Below, one piece after another: positions 26,040-39,900 of a stretch of 64,000 nucleotides of DNA (the stretch's first letter is position 1; each line of letters starts with the position of its first letter). The stretch lies in contig OY728128.1 of the NCBI GenBank assembly GCA_963277665.1, positions 1,862,244,988-1,862,308,987 of the forward strand, in the 5' to 3' direction. The notes under the pieces are model-generated. The model saw only the letters and a list, made by a program, of their open reading frames with translations. It was not told the DNA's origin and made no database searches. A program made the position numbers and the translations under genes. The stretch is from Viscum album (lineage: Eukaryota > Streptophyta > Magnoliopsida > Santalales > Viscaceae).

Positions 26040-28184
26040 ATGATGTAGCATGGTCATTATATGACTTAAAAGGAATTATTACTTCTTTAGGTGTGAACAT
26101 AATAGTTAAGGAGAAAAATTACATACATATTAGACAATTCATGTGATGTTTGAACCCTACCCTTTAAAAAGTGGTTAAGTATATTGTGAGTACCTGTTAG
26201 TTGTCTGTATAATTTGAACCATTTATAATATCCAATGGGCTAATCTAGTGTTGTTTGTTCCTAAAAAGTGATGTTGTGAAGTATTGATAAACAATATAGG
26301 GAAATTAGTCTCAATTAGGTTTCTTAATAATTTGATGGAATTTATTGATTACAAGAGATGGGAATTAGTAACCATATATGACAAGTCTCCCTTTTCTTGT
26401 CATAATAATAACTTTGAGAGGATATATTTTTAATCTGATTATTTCATCCACAATTATTTTAAGGTAGTTTAATGTCCAAATTACCACATAGGATCTGAGA
26501 AAAAAACTTTTAAATTTTCTTTTAGTATGTTTTCTTATAGGAGAATTCAATTTGGACACTGAAATTCCCTATCCTACTTTGAAAGATGCATTATTAGCTT
26601 CTTTTTTGAACTTATTGAGGATTGTAATGTGGTTTCTATGAATTATGTTAAAATTTATGGTCAATATATTAAATTTATTCTAGTAATTTTAGTTTCTATG
26701 ACTAGAGTGTGTATTGAAAATAACCTTCTATGGTTGAGAGTTTCATTATGAATGGTCATGAAGTGTTTTCGAAAGGGATTATGTAGACATGTCCTCAATT
26801 TAAATCATCTATTCGATATAATTTCTCAAGACATTAATTGATTTTTTGATCTTTTCTAGACAAAGATGGATTATATAATATGATCAAAAAATAATTTACC
26901 ATAATTCATTTTCCAATGATAGGACATATATAAAAATATATTCTTTTATCGATGATTTGGATTGTATGGTAGCCGTTATTGAACATAAAGATAATTAGTT
27001 TCCCATCCAATAGTTATACAGCCATATTGGGACTTTAAATTTGACCAGATGATTGGTTTCATTTAAATTTTATTTTTGGTTATTTTTTGGAATGATGTAT
27101 ATAGCAAATCCCATGTCATTTATTATGTTTCTAGAACTCTATATTATTCCCAATCCAATTACTCCACAACAAAAAAAAAGGAATTTATAGCCACTATTTT
27201 TCCCATGATATCTATAGAAGATAAATCTTGTAGTCTATTGTTTGGTATGTCAATAACCATTATTATTTTTGATATATCATTAAGAAGAAAGAATAAAAAA
27301 TTCTAGTTATATTGATTCAGATTATTTGTGGATTTTACATAGATATCCAAAATAGTTAAGGAATTTAGAAAACTATAGTGGGTCATTCAAGTAGGATACC
27401 TACTATATTTTATAGGAAATTAATCTTTTGACAACATTAGTGATTTTTCCATGAGGTGTATATTTTATTATAATTATTTAGACATGGGATCATGGTATTC
27501 ATATATATTGAATTACATAGTTGTCGATGTTACTCCTCAATGATTTTTGAAATAGATGGTTGAATAATGGATCATTTTGTGAAAGAAATATTTATGTGAT
27601 TGTTTATACTATTGGAATATAAGATGTTATCAAATTTTTATGAGATGTATCATGAATTGTGAAATTTATTTAGTGATGAAATTATTTCATATATTATGAT
27701 ATGGAGGTCACATTAGCCTAAAATTAGTAATGTGAATGTTTTGGATTCAAAGATAATTTTTCATGTCATTCCCCAATATTTTCTTGACTTATTTAAGAAT
27801 AGTAACACATATAATTTACATGGAAATTTTTTTAAATGGCATTAGATGGAGAAACAACCTTTTTGGGGTTGTATTTGATATTTGGGGAATGGATTTTATG
27901 GGCCCTTTTCCAAATTATTTGGGAAATTATTACACCAAACAAGCTATAGACTATGTGTCTATATGGATTATAACTGTACTTCCTAAAACTGATGAGGCTA
28001 GATTGGTGTCCCATTTTTACAAGAGTGACATGTTTTTTATATTTGGGATTCCAAAATTCATTCATACTAGCCTATGAAAATATATATATATTTGAAAATT
28101 GGATACTTCATTGAAAATATATGAGGTTGGTATTAAATTTTTGGCCCATTATCATTATTTAACAAATGGGATGGCATATGTTTC
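26040..28184 (+). pseudogene. pol: Athila-like pol relic, part 1 (RT, RNase H, integrase)
   Basis: In order: WSLYDLKGI at 26051, where Athila has W-ADIKGIS; FIDYK at 26341 (the CIDYRKLN box); TFKFSFSMFSYRRIQFG near 26506, matching the TF-CPFGTFAYRRMPFG box; ELIEDCNVVSMNYVKIYG at 26608, where the catalytic MDD has become MNY; then EVFSKGI. RNase H follows with HVIYYVSRTLYYSQSNYSTT near 27110. The integrase core begins near 27868 with [13 protein letters not shown] and AIDYVSIWI. These phrases are diagnostic of the Athila lineage of Ty3/gypsy. The frame changes several times. The core stops at TNGMAYVSK (28163-28187), where a LINE begins. Confidence 0.85.
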
Positions 28185-31100
28185 AAAATATATCTTCTCA
28201 TATGTAAAATAATGTGTTATACATGCCTTTTTCAAATACTTATATATATTTCCCGGAAATCATTTGATCTTATGGTGGTAGAATAAACCCTTCATTCGAT
28301 AGTGAGATTGTCTCCCCCTAAAACACTTTTTTGATAGTCAGCTCCCGGAGCTCTTCATTGGGAATGGAAATCTGACTGATTATTTTGGAACCATTTCTTG
28401 GTCAGTCACTAAAGGATACAAATCAACCCCATCATCCCTAACATCATTTCTTCTTGAAACTATATAATTCCTTTTTAATTTTATCCAATCCATCATAGAT
28501 TAGGGATCTTTGGGGTTTAATATTTTTGTCATATTCCATTAAAGAGTTGGAGGACATTAAAAGTTAGACTATAATGGATTTTTTCGGTGTGAAAAAATAT
28601 CATATTACACTTTTTCATCAATTCATTAGATCCATGGGTTTATAAATTGACCTAGAGTTTTTTTACAGAATCGAAAGTTGGTATGAATCTTCCCCAGTTA
28701 CAGATACTGTTAAGTAAAATCCTATAAATATAACTATAGATTGGCTGGCTGATGGAGTTTCAAACTCTTTCTTTGGTCTATGGTGGTTCACTAAGTGTAA
28801 TAATCCTGTCATGCGGTATTGTGGGTTAATATTTTGGGTTCACTCTACTATTAAATAAAATCCCCTTCTTATGGGTTATTAGTGTGACTCTATGTTAGTT
28901 CCTCTATAGTGATGACAACACCCTTTGTATTTAGTGGGATTCATTGTCATGGATCTGTATCGACATGGAACTATCTCAGCCACTTCAGTCATGACTTATT
29001 TTTCTTGTTGAAGGATCAGGGGAGTGGTGTAAATAACTATTTAATCGTAATCTATTCACTTTTTTGACCTAGCACCTAAAAGGATTCTCAATGTCAGTTG
29101 GAATAATGAAAAAATCAAATCTTATAGGTCATATCTAGTTGAATCTATTAGATTTTAGTAGACCGTTATTTTTTTGATTCCATCAAAACCATCTTATCTT
29201 GTCATGGACCATTAATGGAAGATGTTGTCAACGATGGCCACACTCCTTCTTTACCCCCTCCATAATATTCTTATTGGTTTTAAAATTTTATTCCACATGT
29301 TGGTATTTTCTATGATCTTAGGAAGATGAACTATCTATATTTGACCACATATAGGTCTACAGTTTCCCTCTCTCCCATGTATTTATGGAATTCATTCATT
29401 AAATCTATATGTGTGAGATCTTATTTTCAGGGAATGGTTATTTCTCTCCCCATGTATCATCTTTTTTACCTCCAATCCTGAGATCATTGTCCTTCTGGAA
29501 GATCCTTTGTCACAATTTAAAATCACTACAACGAAATATCATATATTTATTAGTATAGAACATAATTTTTCATACATTTATAATTCGTTCAATAGTTAAA
29601 TTATCACTAGATATCAATCTAAATTGGATTTATCATTCCCTCCTTTAAAGGTTATGTTCCTTGAACCATGAGGCTTCAAAAAAATGTTCTATTTGATCTG
29701 ATTATTTCCATGATTTTCTACTACTCTCATTTCATGGGTTCCCATGTTAAAATATACATCATGTACAATGAGATCCCTAGAAACAATGGTTCTCTATTAT
29801 TTTTATGGTATCCTAAAAACCCCATTTAAGGTAACATTTTTTTCTAATAATATGTGAATGTGTAATATACTTCAGGCTAAAACAAACATCAATTACATTT
29901 TGGACTTCGGAAAAACCCCAATCTTAGTGGAGTAGTTAGAACATTTTTTTTCTATTTATCTCTATTAGGTTTTTTCATGTATTTGTATTTTATTTTATTC
30001 ATTTGTTTATATAATGTGTGACTGGTGGGAGAATGAGTAATACTGGTGCATCCTTAAATCCTCCATACCTCTGGACATGTCCAGACTTATCAGATTATCA
30101 TGAGTAAATTAATAAATTCATAAAATAAGGAGGATAAAATTTATACATAAACATAGGGATGAAATCTCCTCATTTATTTATATGAAAGGTCTACTTAATC
30201 TAGGAATCTGGGGAGAGAAATTCACATTCTGAAATAATGACAAAGTATACTAGATTACATGGTGTTGTCTTGATCATTTATTCATCAAAATCCGATAGAT
30301 TTATTCCTTCTTTAATGTAATACTTTCTCATAATCTCTATGCCCTATCAGACTACCCCATATTCTCATTAACATTTCCTCCAAAAGTGGTCATGGAAACA
30401 CCATGTAACTTTCCAACTAGTATCCTCACTAACTAAAATATGAAAAAGTGGTCCAATCATTTGGGTCTAACCCTATTCAAGAATGGTCATGGGAAAGCTA
30501 CTAAAATATTCATCTTCACTTGAAGTGGGACATACAATCATTGAATATCATTCAGATATCGTACACCATTGATCATGATGATCTAAGAATGAATATTTAT
30601 TTATAAATAACTAAACATGAATTTTTATGTGATGAATACATATTTTAAATCCTAATCCACAAAAGTACCAACATAATGATGTGATTGAAAAAAGGAGGTT
30701 GTTTCTTGTTTCAATTCTAATGCCACATGGGTCAAATATGGTAAAAAACTAACTATTTATTTACATGTATTAAGGATAAGTGGTTGGGATATATCCCTAA
30801 AATTATATTATATAATGGACCTTTCATCAATAACCCTGAGGTGGTGGTAGGTATAGTTGAGTATCATATAAAATCATTACATAGAGATAGAAACATATGT
30901 GTATAAAATGGGTACCCAAGTAGACAATATGGTCTTATCAATTATGTTTTGTATATGATATTAATATAGGAATACTATTTATTAAAAATATATCCTAATA
31001 TAAAAGGAATATGTGGGGCCATTAGATCCCTAAATATTGAATGATCACAAGGACTATATGGATTCATATGATAATTCTATGTGAAATCTTTTTATCTCAT

Positions 31101-33830
31101 AAAGGATGATCTTATTTAATCCATTCAGAAAATATTCTAGGGTGGATACCAACCTCAGGTTACATATTCCACAATTATGGTTCTCATTCAAAATGTTAGA
31201 GATCCCATATCTATAAAATAATTCAAACCCATTAATAAGTGATATCTTCCATAAAATTTTTAGATACTATTAATAACTTGAGACTTTAATTACACCTCTA
31301 CAACTGGGTCTCAGGATAGTTATACGATTTCAAAAAAGGTGAATCCATCCATGGTTCTCTATAAATATATAATATCACTATAAGAGATATTATAAAATAT
31401 ATAATTTTTTATTACATATTTATTAATCTTTATATAGAAAATTATTTCTACAAGATATAGTTAGAAATTATTCATTGGGTGATGGAGTGCATGGGTTTCT
31501 CAGCCAGAGTGGTTGATTTGTTGTTCCATGGTTATAGGTCCCCTTGGTTATCAATTCCATTCATGTGGAGGATAAAAAATTTTTCCTATTATTTTTCAGG
31601 ATAACTAAGGAATTGTATTTATCTCCCATAATCATTTTCATGGGATTATATTTTTTCAATATGAAAAATGAAATATGTATGTTCTAGGGAAAAATCAATC
31701 AAGACCACTTCAATTACCACATTTGTGTTGTTTCCCATCTCTTCTATGATTGAAACATGGTATTTTCTATTAAATGAGGTAACCAATCAATTATAAGATT
31801 TGATAAAGGCATTATATATTTTGATAACTAGATTTCTCAAATTATAAATCATGAGATATATTGTTTTTATATTTCATGATTATTGCGAGTAAGTCATGCA
31901 AGAAGAGTTTAATCTACCATAGATATGTATACAATGAAAATACCAAGGCAATATATATGACCACCACTCACTCAAGGTATAGGGACCATCCACCACTTCG
32001 ATGGTACTTCAGAGAGGCTCATTAACCACCTAAACTATCAAAAAATGCATTTTCATCATTTAGAAGTAGGATAACCCTTTGTTAACTATATTCTCAGCTT
32101 TTTTCGTATGAACAATATCCCAATTGTCAAGGTTACTAATGTTGTACTGAGAGACATCAACAAACACATGTATTCATTTTTATGGGATGCACATTAATAT
32201 GGTTGATTACATTGGTCCATGTGGACAATGTTAGCTAAAAAATAAGACAATGACGGTATCATGTGAGGAATGTTACAGACATAAAGAATAGAAAATAGTG
32301 AATTCTGGATTGGGATGGAATTAAAGGTCATTCTTTATATATCATGTTCATGAATAGGAAATATGGTAATGGTATTAATTAATAAAGAGGGGAAGACTAA
32401 AATATATTGATAAATCTTCATGGTAACATTCTCGTTCTATAGAACAATACATGAAATATCTCAGACAGGGGGATATCAATTTCTCTGATCAAGATTCAAC
32501 AAGTGATGTACTCAGCTGCATAGTATTCCCATGTATAGATATCACCTTCACTCAAGATAGCCTCAGTAAATTTTTCTTCTAGTTAATTTTATATCATGAC
32601 CAATGAAAATAATTTCATTCTATTAATATTTTTTTCAATAATAATTAATGAATTTTCATGTTCTCCACATTAGATTCTTTCTCTACAAAGTTGTATTGAT
32701 GTACACTGCATTATTAATAAGAACAATATTCAAGGGATGTAATCTTATTAAACAATTATATTTCATATAAGTATAAATTATTTTTTTGGAGTATATATTA
32801 GTAAAAAACTACATTTATTTGGTGGATAAACCTAAGGAGATCCGACTAGCATCAATGTGAATATGTTTCCAAAACATTGATGAAGAATCCACCTCCAAAC
32901 TATTTTCCCAGAGCTAGTTGGCCTTCACTATATGGAGTATGTTCAATGAATTGACTTATATTATGATTCTTGTGGTTAATATTAATAACCTCATCCAAAT
33001 CATGTTCATCAGTTAGGGTAACAAAAATTAGGGGAGGAAAGATCAGACCCTCCTATTTGCTTCGAGCTGCTGGTGTATATTGGGGGCCAGGAACAATTCC
33101 TTTCATGATGGATCCATGTATTTGAAAGTACATTTAGTAGGGAGGTAGAAATGTCTAGTTTAGGAACAATCCTTGTGTTTATAGATCTGATATGTTGATC
33201 CCTACCGAAATACGATTAAATTAGGATGTATTCCTTTACTAATGCCCTCTATATTTTCCATAATTGACACTAGATCTACTGGCTACCACCCATCAATGAA
33301 TAAAAGGTCAATATAAATGTCTCAGTAGTTTGGATTTTATATGTGGGATAGGTTTTCTTTTATATTATAAAGGCTATGTGATTTTTTATTATTGGGAATT
33401 TCATATGTATGGAGACCCTCCAAATGAAAAGGACAACTCAATCATCAACATATTCAAATTATGGCATTGAGACAACATTATTTTGGGTGTAGTGGAGACT
33501 GATTCTATGCTTATATGTACCTCCTTCAAATACCTTATCTATACACCGTGGAAGATCTCTTACATTTAATAGTATATTTAATCCAATCATCATTAATGGG
33601 ATTGATATTATCTACACATGAATTAAAGGGAATAGAATTGTTACCTTTTATTCTTCAACAGTTACCCAAAACATCACCCCATACATTTTTATAACATTGG
33701 ATGACTTCCCAATGTTAGTTTTGAACAATTTATAAAGAATACATTTTCCATTCCCAACTCTAAGCCCTTTAATCCAAAAGATATTTCTTCTTCCCACCCC
33801 ATTTTAATAATATTCTTATATTTTTTTGTT
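28185..33830 (+). mobile_element. L1-type LINE relic inserted in the Athila integrase
   Basis: About 5.6 kb separates two halves of one integrase. Inside, the plus strand has L1-type reverse transcriptase phrases in the right order: WVKYGKKLTIYLH at 30728, LIQNVRDPISIK-FKPI at 31183, GFSARVVDL at 31493, LSPIIIF at 31619 and VSHLFYD at 31730. Its length is normal for a full plant L1. I could not read the endonuclease (expected about 28.5-30.3 kb) or ORF1. The borders are set by where the integrase stops and resumes, good to about 50 bases. No clear poly(A) tail or target duplication was found. It is dead, with many stops. Confidence 0.75.
30728..31770 (+). pseudogene. LINE reverse transcriptase relic
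   Basis: The order is W-K-G-K-T-YLH (the family's W-GD-NTKFFH motif) then LIQNV-DP-S-FKPI (LIPK-NP-FRPIS). MGFS-R-VDL follows, where L1 has GF-W--WI, then L-LSP, with Leu-Tyr in place of the Asp-Pro of the QGDPLSP box, then VSHLFYD followed by a stop, at the catalytic FADD position. Frame changes occur between blocks. The enzyme copied LINE RNA at a nicked target; this copy cannot. Confidence 0.75.
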
Positions 33831-34400
33831 TTTTTGAATAATGAGATTTAAAATATTATTGGGAAAAAAATTTACACGGATTTGAAGTAGTGGGTATTAG
33901 TACATTTGATTGTTTATAGGAATATATAATAGCTTATAAGACACCAATATAAATTTCACCTTATAAGATATTTTTTGGAAGATATTTTCATTTTTTTATG
34001 GTGTTAGTGAATAATGACTTTTTGGATATTAAGTCTTGCAATTTTAATTTTTATGAAGTTGGAAAAGAGACTTTTAATTGTTTGTATGATTTGGAAAAAA
34101 TATTGAACAATGGTTAAGAAAATCATAATATTCTGAAATTGAAAATAATATTTTTTTCAAAAAATGTTGATCATGAAAAATACCATTATAATAGAGATAA
34201 TGTGATGATATACAATGCTAAAATTAATCTATTCATAGATAAAGTTTTTCAAAGAGTGTTAGTCCTTTCAGTGTCACCCATGTTTTCCCATTTGTAATTC
34301 AATAAATTAGAGATATTTGGAAGGATATACCATTGTTACTAAATGCACATAGGATCAAGAAGTCTATAGAATACATTAATGAATCTCTGAGTGATTATCT
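33831..34400 (+). pseudogene. pol: Athila-like pol relic, part 2 (integrase C-terminal)
   Basis: It resumes with NNEI-NIIGKK at 33836, the SNREIK-ILEK phrase that directly follows TNGQAEV in Athila. Then AYKTPI at 33932, a GKACHLPVE-like stretch degraded to GRYFHFFMV, CNFNFYEVGKETFNCLYDLE near 34036, and YNAKINLF at 34210 (YNSRLRLFPGKL). It ends with LNAHRIKKSIEYINESLSDY near 34340, at the NGHRLKHY position. It completes the integrase interrupted at 28184. Confidence 0.8.
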
Positions 34401-36765
34401 CCTTTTTGTAAAATATGACTACCACTGAATAATGTAGAGTGATTATTCACTTAATATTTTTTTGAATATTGCGTGAGAGGTATTAGCCATTTGAATTGTC
34501 AGTTCTTTATTAATGCTTCTTTTTATTTATTAGTGAATAATATTGTATAGTTTTGAGTAATTTTTGGTTCTCTTCACCACAAAATTATCCATAGATGAAA
34601 AACTGACATTTTGGAGACTCGTTAGAGGATAAACCTTCCATCAATGAATGATCAAGAGAAGATACAATCTTATGAATATTGTATCATAACCATATGTTTT
34701 TATTAAAAATTATTTTTATTTCACATTAATTCATTTTTATGGAAAATACTGATAAATATTTTCTTCTTTTATGTTCACAAGAGTATCTATATGTATATTA
34801 TAAAAGAGAGAGAGGGTTTTATTTGAGTGTATTTAATGGAAAATACATCTTATAATTAAGGGGAGTTAATAATTTAAACTATTTGTAATTTTTGGACTTT
34901 CATATCATTTTTTATTACGTCTTCAATACATTTTAATTGGAAGAAAAATATTTAAATTGAGAGTTTTTTAATTCTAAAATAGGTTTTAGTATATTCTATT
35001 TGTTATTATTTAAATTTAGTGTATTTGATTGTGTATTCAGTTCATTTCATGTTGAATTCCATTCTATTTTTTGGAAATCATTTTAAACATTTTATTAAAT
35101 ATGAACAATTATAAAGAACACTTTTGATGTTAATTGATGAATTGGAAACCAATAAGAAAAATTATTTCATATTGTGATATATTTATTGACTTTTAGTCTA
35201 TACACATACTTTTATCTTTTTGGTGGAACTCTTACGTGATTCAATTCACCCGAATTACCAAATCTTTACAAAAATTAATAAAATTTAAAATTTTCACCAA
35301 CATAATTTCAAAATTTGTTATATTATTTAGTTTGTGGGTGGTAAAGTGTCATACAATTTTCAGAATTGTATCAAAATGTGATTCACACCAAACACCCTTA
35401 AAAATTTTAAAAAATCATTATCTGGTAATCATCATTTATTATTTTTCGGATAAATTTTTTTATCAGAATTTCAAGGTTGTGGTGCCACATTTATGAGGCT
35501 AGTATTTATTTACATATTGAGTTAATTGTGTAAATTATTTTTCTTTCACTCTAGAAAAATTATATTTCACTAAAACATTGAGAAAATTTTATAGAATAAA
35601 TATTTTCATCGAACATTATAAATTTGAGTTTAGATAATAGGATATAAATCCAAATAAAATATGAAATAAAAAACTAATCCAGGTTAATCTATTTATATTT
35701 TATTCTTTATTAATTATTCTTCAAGTATTTAATAATTGATGAGATATTTTTCACCCTAAAATTTTAATTCCACCCAATAAAACACTGTTTAAATATTTTA
35801 TGCAACACTAGATTATTAGAATCTATTTATTTATATTTAATGATATGTATAAACATTAATTTCAATGAAAAATGATATCTATTAAATTAAAATTATCAAT
35901 TATCAATTTGTAATCATTTTTAAAAAACAATAATAAATTTTACACAAAGAACATTTATATTGAATTGGTAGTCACACTTCTAATTTAGTATAATACATGA
36001 TGTAAAATATCTGTGAAAATAAATATATTGTGTCATTTCAATATTTCTATTTTCAGATTCATTTTATTCAACTAAATATGAAACTTTATTACAATTAAGA
36101 AATTCAAAGTCTTAGTGTGGAATAATTTGATGTGTGTATATTTTAATAGAGTTGAGTATCAAAATTTAATGGTCGTGAAAAAAATTTCAAATGAAAAATG
36201 ATTTGTTATATGTGGTAATTTCTTATATTATTTAATTTGGACATGATATACTTATTATATGAATTTTTATATAGAGTCACTATTTCTTATACAAAAGTGT
36301 TATATTTTTTTATCAGTTTTTTATTTTGATTTATTTTATTAAAAAATTATTCTTAATCATATATTTTTTAATGAGAAATTATTATTTTTGAATATATTTT
36401 ATAAAATTGTGATTTTTGATGACAATTGTTTATACATTTATTAATATTCTATTTCTAAATTTCATATTTTTTTTTTGTAGTGTTTCAATATATTCATGGT
36501 TCGTTTTAATTTATTATTTTCTTTTAATCATTTCTACTAAATCTTAATTTTTTATATTTAATTTAATTTTTTATTCTATCACCATAATGTTTTAGGTAAT
36601 TTAGTTTCAATTTACATGGATATAAAATTTTTTGTCATTTTTTTTATTTATTTTCAATTTCCCTAATATCATTATTTTTACTTATTTCTTAGTAGAGAAA
36701 TTTTGACATTTTTTGTAGATTATTATAGAGGGGTATTGAAACAACTAATTTTCACTTCCAAGTGA
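34401..36765 (+). repeat. Presumed Athila-like LTR downstream of pol
   Basis: No gene was seen apart from an 86-codon open frame at 35236 without recognisable domain. A TATAAAAGAGAG at 34799 could be the promoter. From 36300 the strand is T-rich, as at 19790-20280, and it runs into the second PBS-like block. Position after the integrase end and before a PBS-like site argues for an LTR; the 5' border and detailed identity with the 18-20 kb copy could not be fixed. Confidence 0.4.
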
Positions 36766-37640
36766 CATAACCAATTTTCAAAAACTCATGTAGAGGACCT
36801 TTTTAAAGGTGGTGATATATCAAATTTTTCGAGATATAATTCATATAATAAAATTCTAGGCTGATATCCACATAGATTTATTCTCAAAGAGAAGCGTCAT
36901 AAATAAAATCATTTCCATTACCTATATATAAAAATTAAGGTAACCCTTGGAAAAATATTTTCATAGTGAAATTGACATATCCATTTATTATGATATCTCT
37001 ATACCACATACATAATTATATCAAGAAATAATCGACAAAAAATAGAGAAGATATTTATTCCATTAATTACAAGGATCCAAAATAAGGCTGTGATTTTAAA
37101 GAATATGATCATCCATAAGTTAAAAATGATGTTCCAATAACCAGAATAAGGAACAATAAAGGATTTTGGTTAATTAATCATAAGATAAGAATCAAATACA
37201 TTGAGAAGAAACTGAAACCATGGGTGAGCACAGAGGGAGAAAATAACCAATCCAGTTTCATCAATGAATCTGATCAATCTATCAATGAGATAAATTTCAA
37301 ATTTAGATTATCCAAAATTCAATTTGATTTTAATTCTGAATTAAGGATTGATAATTATAGGTAGATATAATAATAAAGAGAGATACAATTATTTGTGGTA
37401 AAAATATTTTTTGAATGATTAATATAGATTGGAAACAAATGGTATCCATCCATGGGGTTTGGTTTTGAGATGGGATAAAGTATAAAATCAATTCAGGATT
37501 ATATTTATAAACATAAAAGGATGGGTTGAGTCAATTTGTGAATATTTAAGAGGAACTAATCATTTTTAGTATTAAAGAAAGTATTGAAGATGGTAAACTC
37601 AAAGTCATAATAATTAATTAAATAGAGACATAGAAACTAA
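36766..37640 (+). repeat. Athila-like PBS and leader, copy 2
   Basis: CATAACCAATTTTCAAAAAC at 36766-36785 parallels 20317-20333. The following ~700 bases align in order with copy 1 (see 20334-21250). An LTR shared between two interiors, as in tandem recombinant elements, or a second independent insertion would explain the repeat of leader sequence after the LTR. No gag or pol of a second element was recognised downstream. Confidence 0.45.
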
Positions 37641-38590
37641 TGTTGCATTAAATTTTGGGTCTTACCCATGGATTAAAAACATGTTTATCATATCCAAGGC
37701 TATCTAATTGACATGGCTTTCATGTTGTCTTGCTATGCATTATTGTTCAGTCGACATTGCTTGATTTTCTCCTAGTCATGTCAGTGGGTGTTTTCCATAC
37801 ATGTCGAATGAAAATTGAAAGACCTAGTTTACATATCCTAGGTACTTACATTAACCCAGATGGATTTTCCAGAGGTTTTCTCATAATGAATTCTCACTTA
37901 TCCACAACAGATTGCTAGATCAACTAGATTTCCTTGGAAGACAACACATGACCGTGGAAGATATGCATAGAGGGAATCTCATGATCCGACTGACATGTCT
38001 TTGTGTCATCATGAAAGATGGATAACATGTTTGAATGGTATAACAAGAGTCAATGTGACATGTATAGGGGTGAAACATGATCCAGGATAACAAGTATGGT
38101 GGTAACCAAGAGATCTTGATAGAATGCCTTGATAAACACTAGATCAATTTTTCATTCCCTTTTTCTACCATGAGACTCAGCTAACACATGTTGGATTCAT
38201 CTTCGGAGGCGGGAAACATGTATGAATGTCATTGCAATGTATGGATGGAGATTTTATAGAAATTCGAGAGACTCGGGTGGCATGCCTGTGGGTCACCATG
38301 ATTATTTTTTTGACATGTCTAGAGGACTTACGATTATCCAAAAAGTATACCAAATTAGTGTCGCATGATCCGGGTGACATGGATGGGTGTTGTCACTTGT
38401 CATGGGTAGTTCTCATGAAGTGCTGAGGAACGGGTGATATGTTCATCACACAAGTCTCCCATGATTTAGTCGTTAAACCAGCTTTATCACAAATGTCTTA
38501 GATTTATCCAGTGTTTTCTAATGTTATGTCTCATGTGATCTAGAATATGTGCATGATGTTCATTGATAATAATTCCAAAATTCATTTTTC
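37641..38590. other. Unassigned stretch with recurring CATGATCC phrases
   Basis: It is less AT-rich than its surroundings. CATGATCC recurs at about 37980, 38088 and 38365 followed by GACATG- or GATAACA-like stretches. Short open frames at 37730, 38226 (plus) and 38177 (minus) overlap and show no domain. This may be the decayed edge of the tandem array that follows. Confidence 0.3.
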
Positions 38591-38599
38591 ATGATCTAT

Positions 38600-39900
38600 T
38601 AGTGATCACATATTGTGTTTATGCACACCACAAGATCACTCTGGTTAATCCTCATATCTCATCATATTGGAATCTTTCATGCTCACGATATTATCCACTC
38701 CAAAAAATATGATCTATCACTGATGAGTGGATAAAATAATTAAAAATAAACACTCTTATGGTAGTCCTACATTTGTCATGTTGGGGTGGAGGATTTTTTG
38801 GCCTCTCTGCCATATTTTTTTGCTAATTTTCACAAGGAATATAAAAAAATCATGGCTAGTGTCAGTTGAGGTCTCTTACATTAGACATAGTCATGATGTC
38901 TGGCCATATGTTTCTCTACTATAATCACATAATTTTCATAGAACACAAGGCCTTCCATTCTATTAATTATTTATGTTATTTTTTCCAATGAATGGAGTTT
39001 TTTTAATCATGTGGACATTACATGAGAATTTCATATTTTCATGATTACTTGTATATGAAATTATAATATATCATGGAACTTGTATAAGGTCGTTATTATA
39101 ACCTTGTATGAATTTCCATGGACCTATCATCAAAAAAGGATGGCTTTTGGGGGGTTTTGTTAGATGAGACAAACATTCCACTAGGTGATTATGTAATTTT
39201 GTGGATCGCCAGGGGTGCCAAACATGTGGTTTATGAATAACATAGGATCCCACCGTCTAATTTTTTTATTTTCTTTATTATTTTACAAAGGATGGGGATC
39301 TGAGGAAAATGTTTGAGTGTTTTCAATGATAATCACACTACCCCTTAGTTATTCTTCACATGACCAAAAATGGTCTTATGATATGTGGGAAGACTTCATG
39401 AATAAACCCATATGTTAGTCATTATGTTTCAAAGATTGGGGGTTTGCAATGTCAATTTGACATGTCCATGGAAAATCATGTGAAGAGGAAGACATGAATG
39501 TGGGTATTCAAAAGATGAGGAGGACCTGTCGTAGGCTGGTTTCAGCATCATTTGAATAACTGGGGCTTCATCACATGTGGTATATGGTTTCTAGAGGCTC
39601 CAATATGACCCCTATTCATTTATTATCATTATTTATCAAAGACGTGGGGTTTTACAAATTTTCATGGATGTTTTCAAAGACAATAATTCTCCCCATTTGG
39701 TGAAGTTTCTTGTAATTTTTACGACTGCTAGATTCTCCCTCCTTTTTAGATATTTGTCTCTAATGTTGGATGGATTTTTTGAGGGATTATTATGTATCAA
39801 CAATTGTTCAATTTGTGTGTCATGTGGGTTCTTGCCTAGCATTCTCCACATGATCGTTAATTTACTGAGGTGCCTAATCCATAATTGAAGGTATATACAA
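38600..39900. repeat. Diverged tandem repeat, period about 325-350 bp
   Basis: A block with an ACATGTGGTTTATG-like start, an ATTCATTTATTATCATTATTTA-like AT tract and a GGATGGGGAT / GACGTGGGGTT end is seen at about 38905, 39229 and 39577. It is followed in the last two by GTTTTCAATGATAATCACACTACCCC / GTTTTCAAAGACAATAATTCTCCCC. Spacings are about 324 and 348. A further partial unit may begin near 39818. The short frames at 39636-39923 lie in it and are not genes. Confidence 0.5.

Noticed and set aside
27832..28065. Minus-strand 77-codon frame
   Set aside because: It is the antisense shadow of the Athila integrase core.
34401..36765. 86-codon open frame at 35236 as a gene
   Set aside because: Low-complexity AT-rich sequence in a presumed LTR; no domain and no homologous frame at the other copy.
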